Shown here: positions 1 through 7,482 of the stretch, piece by piece
Position numbering within the stretch: position 1 is the first letter of the stretch
Layout of the letters: each line of letters opens with the position of its first letter
Assembly: GCF_035474595.1 (NCBI RefSeq)
Contig: NZ_DATIND010000156.1
Location: 1 to 64,000, forward strand
From: Longimicrobium sp.
GTDB lineage: Bacteria; Gemmatimonadota; Gemmatimonadetes; Longimicrobiales; Longimicrobiaceae
Direction: 5' to 3'
Length of the DNA: 64,000 nucleotides
The notes under the pieces: model-generated
The model's input: only the letters and a program-made list of their open reading frames with translations
Told to the model about the DNA's origin: nothing
Database searches by the model: none
Program-made: the position numbers and the translations under genes

Positions 1-1
1 C

Positions 2-433
2 TTCGCGCGCCTCAACGGCATCGCGGACGACCTCGCTGAGCGGCGGGTGGAGGAGATGGTGGCCGCCTTCGGGCTGGAGGAGTTCGCGGACCGCCTCTGC
101 GGAAAGCTCTCCACCGGCCAGCGGCAGCGGGTGTCCATCGCCCGCGCGGTGGTGCACGATCCGCCCGCGCTGGTGCTGGACGAACCCACGCTGGGGCTCG
201 ACGTGCTGAGCAGCGACGCCATCTTCCGCTTCATCGCCGACGCGCGGGCCCGGGGGCGTGCCGTGCTCTTCTCCACCCACCAGATGAGCGAGGTGGAGCT
301 GCTGGCCGACCGCGTGGGGATCATCGCCAACGGGCGGCTGGTGGAGGAGGGGACGGCCGAGGAGATCACGGAGCGCGCGGGCGAGCACAACCTGGCGCGC
401 GCCTTCCTGCGCATCGTGCGGGAGGCCGCGTGA
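2..433 (+). CDS. ABC transporter ATP-binding protein, NatA-like (5' truncated)
   Basis: This is the C-terminal part of an ABC ATPase whose start lies before the window; the reading frame is open from base 2. Visible motifs in order are the signature loop (LSTGQRQR), Walker B (LVLDEP), the D-loop region (LGLDVLS) and the H-loop histidine (STHQ). Walker A is missing only because of truncation. The arrangement is that of NatA/CcmA-type exporters, which power an ABC-2 membrane partner. Its stop codon overlaps the GTG start of the following permease by 4 bases, so the two are translationally coupled and form one transporter. The exported substrate (Na+, drug or peptide) cannot be told from sequence. 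Confidence 0.9.
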   Translation, partial: FARLNGIADDLAERRVEEMVAAFGLEEFADRLCGKLSTGQRQRVSIARAVVHDPPALVLDEPTLGLDVLSSDAIFRFIADARARGRAVLFSTHQMSEVELLADRVGIIANGRLVEEGTAEEITERAGEHNLARAFLRIVREAA

Positions 434-2472
434 ACTGGCGCGTCGTCCGCACCGTGCTGGCGAAGGAGCTCCGCGAGACGCTCCGCGACCGGCGCACGCT
501 GTTCATGATGATCGTCATCCCCACCCTGCTCTACCCCGCCCTGCTGGTGGTGATGGAGCAGCTGACGCTCTTCGGCCAGCGGCGCCTGAGCGAGCGCCCT
601 GCAGCCGTCGCCGTCGCCGGGGCGGACGCGGAATTCTCCGCCTTCTTCCGACGTGACTCCACCCTCCGCATCCTCCCCGCCGACAGCGCGACGACGAGGG
701 CGATCCGCGCCGGCCACGCCGACGCCGCCGTCGTCCTGGCCCCCGCGCCTGCGGACACGGCGGGAACGCGGGACGTGCGCGTGCTCTTCGACGCGTCGGA
801 CGACCGCTCGCAGCGCGCGCACGAGCTGGTGGGGAAGAAGCTGGGGGAGTGGAACGACTCGCTGCTGGCGCGCCGCCTGGCCGGGCGCGGGCTGCCGCCG
901 GCGTTCGCCCGGCCCATCGCCGTCGCCGACTCGTCCGTCGCGACGGCGGAGGAGACGGGGGCGTACGCGCTGGGCCGCTTCCTGCCGGTGATCCTGATCC
1001 TGATGACGCTGCTGGGCGCCTTCTACCCCGCGATCGACCTGGCCGCGGGGGAAAAGGAGCGGGGGACGCTGGAAACGCTGCTGACCGCGCCCGTTCCCGC
1101 GCGCGAGATCGTGGCGGGGAAGTTCGCGGCGGTGACGGTGATCGGGATGGCGGCGGCGAGCGCCAACCTGCTCAGCATGCTGCTGACCTTCCAGAGCGGG
1201 ATCTTCAAGTTCGCCCGGGCCGCGCACGTGAAGTTCACGCTGCCGTGGAGCACCGCCGCGCTGGTGCTCGTCGGACTCGTTCCCCTCGCGGTGCTCTTCT
1301 CCGCGCTCTTCCTGGGGATCGCGGTGCGCTCGCAGAGCTTCAAGGAGGCGCAGAACGCGCTCACCCCCGTGCAGCTCGCCAGCACGCTGCCGATCCTGGT
1401 GATCTCGCTCCCGGGGATCGACTTCAACGCCGCCCTCGCCGCCGTTCCCGTGGTGGGGATCGCGATGATGTTCCGCGAATTGATGGCGGGGACGGCCACG
1501 CTGGTCCCCTCCCTCGTCGCGTTCGGGACGACGGTGCTGTACGCGGGGCTGGCGCTGCACTTCGCCGCGCGGGCGTTCGGGCGCGAGGACGTGCTCTTCG
1601 GCGGCGGCGCGGGCGCGGCGGCGAAGACCGGCTGGCGCGAGCGGCTGGCCGCGGTGCGCACGGGCGCGCGCCGGGTGCCGCTCCCCGCGGAGTCGCTGGC
1701 GTTCGTCGCGGCCATCGCGCTGCTGTACTTCCACGCGGGAACGGCGCTGCAGGCGCGCTTCGGCGAGCGCGGACTGCTGTACAGCGAGTGGGGATTGCTC
1801 CTCCTCCCCGCCCTGCTCTTCCTCGCGCTCGGCCCGTTCGACGCGCGGCGGACGCTGGCGCTGCGGGCGCCGTCGGCGCGGGGGATGGCGGGCGCGCTGC
1901 TCGTCGCGCTGGGCGGGATCCCGCTGGGCTGGGCGCTGGGATGGGTGCAGCTGCAGTGGCTGGACGTGCCGAAGGAGCTGTTCGGGGCAATGCAGAAACT
2001 GACGACGGCCACGGACCTGCCGCGCTTCCTCTGGCTCCTGCTGCTGGTGGCGGTGACGCCGGCGGTGTGCGAGGAAGCGGTGTTCCGCGGGGTCCTCTTC
2101 CAGGGGGTGGCGCGCGAGGAGCGGATGTGGAGGACGGTGGGGCTCACGGCGCTGATCTTCGGCGCCTTCCACCTCTCCGGCGAGACGGCCATCCGCTTCC
2201 TGCCGACGGCGTGGATCGGGGTGCTGATGGGGATCGCGGTCTGGCGCACGCGGTCGATCTTCGCCAGCATGGGGATGCACTTCATCAACAACGGGCTGGC
2301 GGTGGTGATCGTCTCGCGCCCCGACGTACGTGGCGCGGTGATGAACGGCGCGACGGGCGAGCCGAACTGGTGGCTGGTGGCGCTGGCGCCCCTTGCGCTG
2401 GCCGCGGGGCTGTGGCTTCTTCCCCGGCGGACGCGGGCGGCGGGGGATGCGGCTGCCCCGTCCCCCGAATGA
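430..2472 (+). CDS. ABC-2 permease fused to CPBP intramembrane protease (NatB-like)
   Basis: A 680-residue membrane protein with two parts. Residues about 1-390 are an ABC-2/NatB-type permease: a cytoplasmic N-terminus with LRDRRTLF, one early membrane helix, a soluble extracytoplasmic domain, then a helix bundle containing the KERGTLETLL motif. Residues about 420-670 are a second membrane domain with all three CPBP/CAAX-protease motifs: EEAVFRG at 548-554, FxxxH at 577-581 and HFINN at 617-621. These would form an intramembrane glutamic-type protease site. The GTG start overlaps the upstream ATPase stop (GTGA), making a two-gene exporter operon. Such permease-CPBP fusions are known, but their substrate is not. 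The protease part may process the exported cargo or provide immunity; that is inference. Confidence 0.88.
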   Translation: MNWRVVRTVLAKELRETLRDRRTLFMMIVIPTLLYPALLVVMEQLTLFGQRRLSERPAAVAVAGADAEFSAFFRRDSTLRILPADSATTRAIRAGHADAAVVLAPAPADTAGTRDVRVLFDASDDRSQRAHELVGKKLGEWNDSLLARRLAGRGLPPAFARPIAVADSSVATAEETGAYALGRFLPVILILMTLLGAFYPAIDLAAGEKERGTLETLLTAPVPAREIVAGKFAAVTVIGMAAASANLLSMLLTFQSGIFKFARAAHVKFTLPWSTAALVLVGLVPLAVLFSALFLGIAVRSQSFKEAQNALTPVQLASTLPILVISLPGIDFNAALAAVPVVGIAMMFRELMAGTATLVPSLVAFGTTVLYAGLALHFAARAFGREDVLFGGGAGAAAKTGWRERLAAVRTGARRVPLPAESLAFVAAIALLYFHAGTALQARFGERGLLYSEWGLLLLPALLFLALGPFDARRTLALRAPSARGMAGALLVALGGIPLGWALGWVQLQWLDVPKELFGAMQKLTTATDLPRFLWLLLLVAVTPAVCEEAVFRGVLFQGVAREERMWRTVGLTALIFGAFHLSGETAIRFLPTAWIGVLMGIAVWRTRSIFASMGMHFINNGLAVVIVSRPDVRGAVMNGATGEPNWWLVALAPLALAAGLWLLPRRTRAAGDAAAPSPE

Positions 2473-2512
2473 ATTCGGGGGCAACAAAAGCACAAAGTCC
2501 CTCCGGGACTGC
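2467..2512 (+). repeat. dispersed repeat, GAATGAATTC family, copy 1
   Basis: About 46 bases beginning GAATGAATTCGGGGGCAACA and ending in a small hairpin (AGTCCCTCCGGGACT). A diverged copy lies at 20228-20274 with the same order of blocks. The TGA stop codon of the upstream permease is inside the repeat, so the repeat also supplies the end of that gene. Confidence 0.6.
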
Positions 2513-2616
2513 TGCCATGCATCCGGGCGTTTCGGATGCATGGGCGAGGAAGCGAGCGGGATCCGCGTGAGGGATGCGCGCCCGGAGGGCCGGGACGGTA
2601 CAGACCGGGTAGATTG

Positions 2617-2648
2617 TTGACAGATCAGACCGGGAGGATGCCTGACAC
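2617..2648 (+). repeat. IS481-like element, left terminal inverted repeat (inner unit)
   Basis: Thirty-two bases starting TTGACAGATCAGACCGGGAG that match the complement of 3882-3913 with a single mismatch. This is the transposase-binding end of the element. A weaker tandem copy precedes it at 2601-2625. Confidence 0.8.
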
Positions 2649-2686
2649 GGTATCGTTGATCTCGCCCAAGCCACAGGGGGGACGCC

Positions 2687-3835
2687 ATGCCGTGGAACCG
2701 GACGGATTCGGAGAACGAGCGGCTGCGGTTCGTAGCCAAGGCGCAGGAGAAGCTCTACAAGATGTCCGAGCTGTGCGAGCGCTTCGGCGTGAGCCGGGAG
2801 ACGGGCTACGCGACGCTGGCGCGGTACAACGCGCTGGGGGTCGACGGACTGAAGGCCCGCAGCCACGCGCCCCTGAACTGCCCGCACAGAATCTCGGCGG
2901 AGATGAGCGAGGAGCTCCTGGCCGAACGGCGGTTGCATCCGCACTGGGGGCCGCGGACGCTGCTGGCGTGCCTGCGCAAGCGCGAACCCGGGCGGGTGCT
3001 GCCGGCCGCGAGCACCGTTGGCGACCTGTTCAGCCGGGAGCGGCTGACGAAGCCGCGGCCGCGGCGCCGGAAGTGGAGCCACCCGGGACGAACGCAGGTG
3101 GGGGTATCCGGGCCCAACGACCTGTGGACGATCGACTTCAAGGGCGAGTTCCGCACGCGCGACGGGAAGCTGTGCTACCCGCTCACCATCGCGGACGCCC
3201 ACACGCGGTTCCTGCTGGCGGTCGACGTGCTGTCCTCCATCACGCACGCCGGGACCCAGGCCGTGGTGGAGCGCGTGTTCCGGGAATACGGGCTGCCCTG
3301 GGTCATCCGCTCGGACAACGGGTGCCCGTTCTCGAGCAAGGCGATTGCCGGGCTGTCGCGGCTGAACGTCTGGTGGACGCAGCTGGGGATCCGGCAGGAC
3401 CGCATCGAGCCGGGGCACCCGGAGCAGAACGGCTCGCACGAGCGAATGCACCGGACGCTGAAGCAGGAAACGGTATGGCCGCCAGCCGCGGACATGCCGG
3501 CTCAGCAGGAGCGGTGCGACCGGTTCCGCGCCGAGTTCGACTTCGAGCGGCCGCACCAGGCGCTCGCGATGCAGACGCCCGGCTCGCTGTACGTGCGCTC
3601 GCCGCGCGAGCTCCCCGAGCGCCTGCCGGAGCCGGAGTACCCGGGTCACTGCGTGGTCCGGCCGGTGCGTGCGAACGGCATTCTCCACTTTCGCAATCGG
3701 GACCTGTTCCTGAGCGAGGTGCTGATCGGCCACAGTGTCGCCCTGGAGGAGATTGCAGAGGGGATGTGGTCGGTCTACTTCTACGATCTGCTGCTCGCGC
3801 GCCTCAACGAACGGACGTGGAAGTTTGTGGACTAA
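2687..3835 (+). CDS. IS481 family DDE transposase
   Basis: A 382-residue transposase that appears intact. The N-terminus (residues 20-60) is a helix-turn-helix with the YKMSELCERFGVSR pattern typical of IS481-family enzymes. The integrase core (rve) follows, with catalytic residues D150 (TIDFKG), D210 (RSDNG) and E246 (HPEQNG). The D210-E246 spacing gives the expected DX35E. The C-terminal beta-rich region (HFRNRDLFLSEVL) is also usual in this family. The gene sits alone between inverted repeats about 50-70 bases away on each side. All catalytic residues and both ends are kept, so the element may still be mobile. Confidence 0.93.
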   Translation: MPWNRTDSENERLRFVAKAQEKLYKMSELCERFGVSRETGYATLARYNALGVDGLKARSHAPLNCPHRISAEMSEELLAERRLHPHWGPRTLLACLRKREPGRVLPAASTVGDLFSRERLTKPRPRRRKWSHPGRTQVGVSGPNDLWTIDFKGEFRTRDGKLCYPLTIADAHTRFLLAVDVLSSITHAGTQAVVERVFREYGLPWVIRSDNGCPFSSKAIAGLSRLNVWWTQLGIRQDRIEPGHPEQNGSHERMHRTLKQETVWPPAADMPAQQERCDRFRAEFDFERPHQALAMQTPGSLYVRSPRELPERLPEPEYPGHCVVRPVRANGILHFRNRDLFLSEVLIGHSVALEEIAEGMWSVYFYDLLLARLNERTWKFVD

Positions 3836-3881
3836 CCCCCGGGTGTTTGGAGATCAACTCCCCGGGTTCTGGAGGAAGAAA

Positions 3882-3913
3882 GTGTCAAGCATCCTCCCGG
3901 TCTGATCTGTCAA
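3882..3913 (-). repeat. IS481-like element, right terminal inverted repeat (inner unit)
   Basis: Complement of the left inner end at 2617-2648 with one mismatch, 47 bases after the transposase stop. A second, weaker unit continues to about 3930, mirroring the double-unit left end. Confidence 0.8.
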
Positions 3914-4043
3914 GGATCATCCCGGTTGCTCAGACGGCGCCGCGCGTGGGTGGATGCCGGCAAAACGCGCCGGATGCACGGCGCGGCGGTGGCCCGGCGC
4001 GGTTGGCAACAGTTGTATCGTTGCCTACCGCGCGCGCAGCCCG

Positions 4044-4065
4044 GTTTGGCGCCTAAGCGCCAAAC
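4044..4065. promoter_or_regulatory. perfect palindrome ahead of the RAM-domain gene
   Basis: GTTTGGCGC, four spacer bases (CTAA), then GCGCCAAAC: a perfect 9-bp inverted repeat about 70 bases before the ATG at 4134. There is no T-run after it, so it looks more like an operator than a terminator. A weaker inverted repeat (GGCAAC/GTTGCC) lies just upstream. The bound protein is unknown. Confidence 0.4.
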
Positions 4066-4133
4066 ACGCCCAGAACCTGCGGTTCCAATCCGTTGAAGAT
4101 CGACTGCCAACCACGACGACGAACGGTGAGCCG

Positions 4134-4418
4134 ATGAGCCAGATGGTGGCCTGCGTGGTGCTGATCCGCGCCGTGCCCGGCGACGTGCCCGCGCTGGCGC
4201 GCCGCATCGCCGGAATCGACGGCGTGGCCGAGGTCTACTCCGTGTCCGGCGACTACGACCTGATCGCCATCGTGCGCGTGAAGGAGTACGAGCGCATCGC
4301 CGAGATCGTGACCGAGGAGATCGCGCAGATCCAGGGGATCGAGCGGACCAACACGCTCACCGCCTTCCGCGTGTTCTCCAAGCAGGACCTGGGCACGGCG
4401 TGGGACATGTTCGACTGA
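4134..4418 (+). CDS. stand-alone Lrp/AsnC ligand-binding (RAM) domain protein
   Basis: A 94-residue protein consisting only of the alpha-beta ligand-binding and oligomerisation domain of Lrp/AsnC regulators. The fold pattern is visible: MVACVVLIRAVPGD, GVAEVYSVSGDYDLIAIV and the closing TLTAFRVFSK strand. There is no DNA-binding helix-turn-helix. Such stand-alone proteins bind amino acids or modulate full-length Lrp-type regulators. The frame is open upstream to 3954, but the ATG at 4134 starts exactly at the domain, and the upstream residues look non-coding. It appears monocistronic, with a palindrome about 70 bases upstream that might be an operator. Confidence 0.88.
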   Translation: MSQMVACVVLIRAVPGDVPALARRIAGIDGVAEVYSVSGDYDLIAIVRVKEYERIAEIVTEEIAQIQGIERTNTLTAFRVFSKQDLGTAWDMFD

Positions 4419-4420
4419 AC

Positions 4421-4450
4421 CGCAGGGGACAGGTTACAGGGGACAGGGAC
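4421..4450 (+). repeat. GGGGACAGG-type short repeat run
   Basis: Right after the RAM-domain gene stop, GGGGACAGG occurs twice within 30 bases. Related runs lie at 29408-29443, inside a coding sequence, and at 34684-34712, at the cheA stop codon. Confidence 0.55.
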
Positions 4451-4625
4451 GAGCCCGCCGGATTGGGGTGGATTGGCGAGCCGCACCACGTGCTCGTCTA
4501 CCCTCCACAACGACGATCGGCGGGGGATGACTTTACCGTCCGGCTGGATTCGGCTAAGTTCATATCACTCCTGACCTTCCCGGCGCCCCTCCACGCCGCG
4601 GCTTCCACCACCCGCGCAGTCCCCA

Positions 4626-5462
4626 ATGCTACCCGTACTGTTCAGAATCGGCGGCTTCACGGTCACGTCGTTCGGCGTGATGATGGCGCTCTCTTTCGTC
4701 ACCGGCGGCTGGATCCTGGCGCGCGAGCTCCGGCGCAGGGGGCAGGACCCCGAGCACGCGTGGGACCTGGCCGGCTACGCGGCCATCTTCGGCATCGTGG
4801 GCGCCAAGATCTACTACATGATCCTGCACTGGCCCGAGACGGCGGCCCACCCGTGGGCGTCGCTGCTCTCGCGCTCGGGGCTGGTGTGGTACGGCGGCTT
4901 CATCCTGGCCGCGCTGGCGGTGCTCTTCCGCGTCCACCGGCTGAAGCTCCCCGTCCTCACCCTGGCCGACGCGTGCGCGCCGACGCTGGCGATCGGCTAC
5001 GCGATCGGCCGCGTGGGCTGCTTCCTGGTGGGCGACGACTACGGCGGCCCCACGAAGCTGCCGTGGGGCGTGGCTTTCCCCAACGGCGCGCCGCCGTCCA
5101 CCGCGGGGAACCTGCGCGCGTTCGGCGTGAACATCCCCGCCAACGTCCCCGACGGGATGGTGATGACGGTGCACCCCACGCAGCTGTACGAGACGGCGCT
5201 GTCGCTGGCCATCTTCTTCGTCGTCTGGAAGCTGCGCGACCGCCTGCGCACGCCAGGCGCCGTCTGGTTCGTGTGGCTGGCGCTGGCGGGCGTGGAGCGC
5301 TTCGTGGTGGAGATCTTCCGCGCCAAGGACGACCGCCTGCTGGGGATGTTCTCCGTCGCCCAGCTGATCAGCGTGCTGATCGTGCTCGCCGGCGTCGCGG
5401 GGTACTTCGCCGTCACCCGCCGCGCGGTCCGGCACCCCGCCGCCGCGCCCGCGGGGGCCTGA
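4626..5462 (+). CDS. lgt: prolipoprotein diacylglyceryl transferase
   Basis: A 278-residue inner-membrane enzyme that moves a diacylglyceryl group from phosphatidylglycerol onto the lipobox cysteine of preprolipoproteins, the first step of lipoprotein maturation. It has about seven membrane helices. The diagnostic segments are GRVGCFLVGDDYG at residues 128-140 (family form GRxGNF) and the later HPTQLYE motif. Length is normal for the family. The maturation partner lspA is also in this window (40515-41084), and several lipobox proteins here are substrates. The next gene on the same strand starts 17 bases later but is frameshifted. Confidence 0.95.
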   Translation: MLPVLFRIGGFTVTSFGVMMALSFVTGGWILARELRRRGQDPEHAWDLAGYAAIFGIVGAKIYYMILHWPETAAHPWASLLSRSGLVWYGGFILAALAVLFRVHRLKLPVLTLADACAPTLAIGYAIGRVGCFLVGDDYGGPTKLPWGVAFPNGAPPSTAGNLRAFGVNIPANVPDGMVMTVHPTQLYETALSLAIFFVVWKLRDRLRTPGAVWFVWLALAGVERFVVEIFRAKDDRLLGMFSVAQLISVLIVLAGVAGYFAVTRRAVRHPAAAPAGA

Positions 5463-5478
5463 CGACTCGAGCGGCGCG

Positions 5479-6347
5479 ATGAACCGGCGCAGGTTCATCG
5501 CGTCGTCGCTCGGGGCCGCCGGCGCCCTGCTGGCGGCCGACGCGGGGCTGGTGGAGCCCCGCCGCCTGGAGGTCACCCGCCACGACCTCGATCCCCGTCC
5601 CCTCCCGGCCGCGCGCCGGTCACGCTGGCGCAGATCGCCGATCTGCACCTGAAGCGCGTCGGCGGGCTCCATCACCACATCGCCGAGCAGGTCGCCGCCG
5701 CGCGCCCGGACCTGATCCTGTTCACCGGCGGTTCCGTCGACCGGCGCGACGCGCTCCCCGCCTTCCGCGAGTTCCTCTCCCTGCTCGACCCCGCCACGCC
5801 CAAGTACGCGATCCTGGGGAACTGGGACCGCTGGAGCGGGATCGATCCGTCCGCGCTGGGCGAGCTCTACGCGCGCTTCGGCGGGCGGCTGCTGGTGAAC
5901 GAGACGGCGGTGCACCTCCACCGCGGACGTCGCCTCGCGCTGACGGGGCTGGACGACCTGCTCGCCGGCCGCCCCGACCTGCGCGCCGCCGTCCGCGGTG
6001 CGGAGCCCGCCGACGCGCGGCTGCTGCTGATGCACTGCCCCGAGTACCGCGACGCCCTGGACCGCGACGCCGCGGCGCAGATGGTCGGCGGCTCGCTGAT
6101 CGCCCCCGGCGCGGGCGTGCAGGCGCGCGAGTTCCGCGCGATGCTGTCCGGGCACACGCACGGCGGGCAGGTGGCGTTCTTCGGCGCGGCGCCGGTGCTG
6201 CCGCCGGGGAGCGGGCGCTACGTGCGCGGCTGGTTCCGCGACGCCGGGCAGGTGCCGCTCTACGTCTCCCGCGGCATCGGCGAAACCGGGCTCCCCGTCC
6301 GCTTCGGCTCCGTCCCCGAGCTGGCGATCTTCACGCTGGCGGTGTGA
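5479..6347 (+). pseudogene. metallophosphoesterase, frameshifted
   Basis: The frame starting at 5479 (MNRRRFIASSLGAAGALLA, a Tat/Sec-like signal) runs into a TGA near 5651. The rest of the protein continues in another frame from about 5610 to 6347. Joined, it is a YaeI-type calcineurin-like phosphoesterase with DLHL, GNWD and GHTHGGQ metal-site motifs. The shift behaves as a one-base loss around 5605-5615. The second metal motif, normally TGDxVDR, reads TGGSVDR, so a metal-binding Asp is also missing. Two independent defects argue for a decaying gene, although a sequencing error could explain the frameshift alone. It lies 17 bases after lgt. Confidence 0.75.
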
Positions 6348-6389
6348 TACCAGATCTGGCAATCAACTATGCACCAGACGCACAGAATT

Positions 6390-6458
6390 GACGTCATCCT
6401 GAGGCCGGCCACACCGTCGTTGCCTCCGCACAAGCGGTTGCAGGCCGAAGGATCTATA
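6390..6458 (+). repeat. dispersed repeat, GACGTCATCCTGAGG family, copy A
   Basis: Starts GACGTCATCCTGAGGCCGGC and ends with CAGGCCGAAGGATCTATA. Both outer blocks recur at 14528-14598 (same strand) and inverted at 15612-15681, while the middle 25 or so bases vary. It fills most of the gene-free stretch 6348-6650, where I see no coding sequence. Confidence 0.7.
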
Positions 6459-6650
6459 GGCGAAGTCGCACGTGCGCTGCCGGATTGCACGATCGATCCC
6501 CGAAACCGGTTTGACGGCGCGGAAGTCGTTGCCGGAGAGCGAGATGCGCAGCATCCAGCATAGCTCCTTTTTAGCCCTTGCCTTTCGTTCGCATCTCGTT
6601 TATCATCCCGCCTCCCATCTCTCCGTCCACTTACCTGTCGCCGGTGCCGG

Positions 6651-7181
6651 ATGGAAGGCCTTCCCAAGTGGCTCATCTTCCACGTCGCGTTCGGCTCCGT
6701 GCCGTACTTCGCCAGCGTGGCGCTGCGGTACTTCAAGGATGGAGATGGAAACCCCTGGCGCAGCTCGCCGGAGATCATCTTCCTGGTCCTGGTCGCGTGC
6801 TCCAGCGCGCTGGCCGAGATCTCGTTCGGGCACCGGCGAACATCACCGCTGCGCCACACCTTCCAGGTGGCGCTCGGGACGGGCGTGGTGCTCGCCGCGA
6901 TTGCGTACGGAGCCTACCTGGGTGACGAGCTGAGCAGCCCGGGACGCGAAGCCGGCATCGATTGCGAGATCGTTGCGGAGGCGGCGAGCACCGCCTCGGC
7001 CGTGACCGCCGCCGATCCGCTGGTCGAGACGATCCGCCGGCAATGGGGCGCGCCGTGCTCGCGGTGGGAGCGCAGACGAGAGCGGTACTTCGTATTCTCG
7101 AAGCGCGTTGCGATCATCTTTACCATTCTGGGCGCTTTCGCTATCTTCTGCTTTCCACCTTCAAGGCGAGGAGGCCTGTGA
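6651..7181 (+). CDS. hypothetical membrane protein
   Basis: I do not recognise a family. The 176-residue product shows about four membrane segments: residues 7-25 (LIFHVAFGSVPYFASVAL), 42-58, 72-88 and a final one near residue 155 (IIFTILGAFAIFCF). A charged loop with cysteines lies between the third and fourth. Its stop overlaps the ATG of the next small gene (TGATG), so the two are translationally coupled. The ATG at 6651 is preceded by a purine-poor leader, so the start is only probable. Confidence 0.6.
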   Translation: MEGLPKWLIFHVAFGSVPYFASVALRYFKDGDGNPWRSSPEIIFLVLVACSSALAEISFGHRRTSPLRHTFQVALGTGVVLAAIAYGAYLGDELSSPGREAGIDCEIVAEAASTASAVTAADPLVETIRRQWGAPCSRWERRRERYFVFSKRVAIIFTILGAFAIFCFPPSRRGGL

Positions 7182-7375
7182 TGGGTGACACGGAGTGGGT
7201 GTTTACCCTCGGCACGATCGTGATGATCGGGATCGCCGTCATCATGCCGCCGATGATCGTCTGGGAGTTCCGGATCCGTGCCCGCGAGGCGGCCGGGGAG
7301 GGGCCCGCGCCCAGCCGCAGCCTGCTCCGGCGCGAGCGGCCGGGGCCCAAGCGGCGCACGCCGGCCGCGCGCTGA
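7181..7375 (+). CDS. small single-span membrane protein
   Basis: A 64-residue product. Residues 6-28 form one membrane helix (WVFTLGTIVMIGIAVIMPPM), followed by a strongly basic cytoplasmic-type tail with many Arg and Pro. The ATG overlaps the stop of the previous membrane protein gene (TGATG), and a strong hairpin terminator begins 7 bases after its stop, so the pair forms a bicistronic unit. No family is recognised. Coupling and the terminator are the main evidence that it is a gene. Confidence 0.6.
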   Translation: MGDTEWVFTLGTIVMIGIAVIMPPMIVWEFRIRAREAAGEGPAPSRSLLRRERPGPKRRTPAAR

Positions 7376-7381
7376 ACGCCG

Positions 7382-7410
7382 GAAGGCGCCGAGCAATCGG
7401 CGCCTTCTTC
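7382..7410 (+). terminator. intrinsic terminator after the small membrane gene pair
   Basis: GAAGGCGCCGA, loop GCAA, TCGGCGCCTTC: an 11-bp perfect stem followed by a T-rich TTCTTCG stretch. Confidence 0.8.
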
Positions 7411-7482
7411 GTATCTACCTCCCTCGTTATCCCCCGATTTTCTTCCAGGCGCCGCGGCGGTTTTCCGCATGCGGCGCGATCC

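Larger units (their letters stand above)
2601..3930 (+). mobile_element. IS481-like insertion sequence
   Basis: One transposase gene lies between matching ends. Each end carries two tandem units of about 25 bp. The inner unit is nearly perfect between ends (31 of 32 bases, 2617-2648 against the complement of 3882-3913). The outer unit keeps CCGGG, then GAT, then TTGACAGAT at the same spacing (2601-2625 and about 3907-3930). The exact outer borders and any target duplication are not clear, so the limits given here include both tandem units. Confidence 0.8.
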
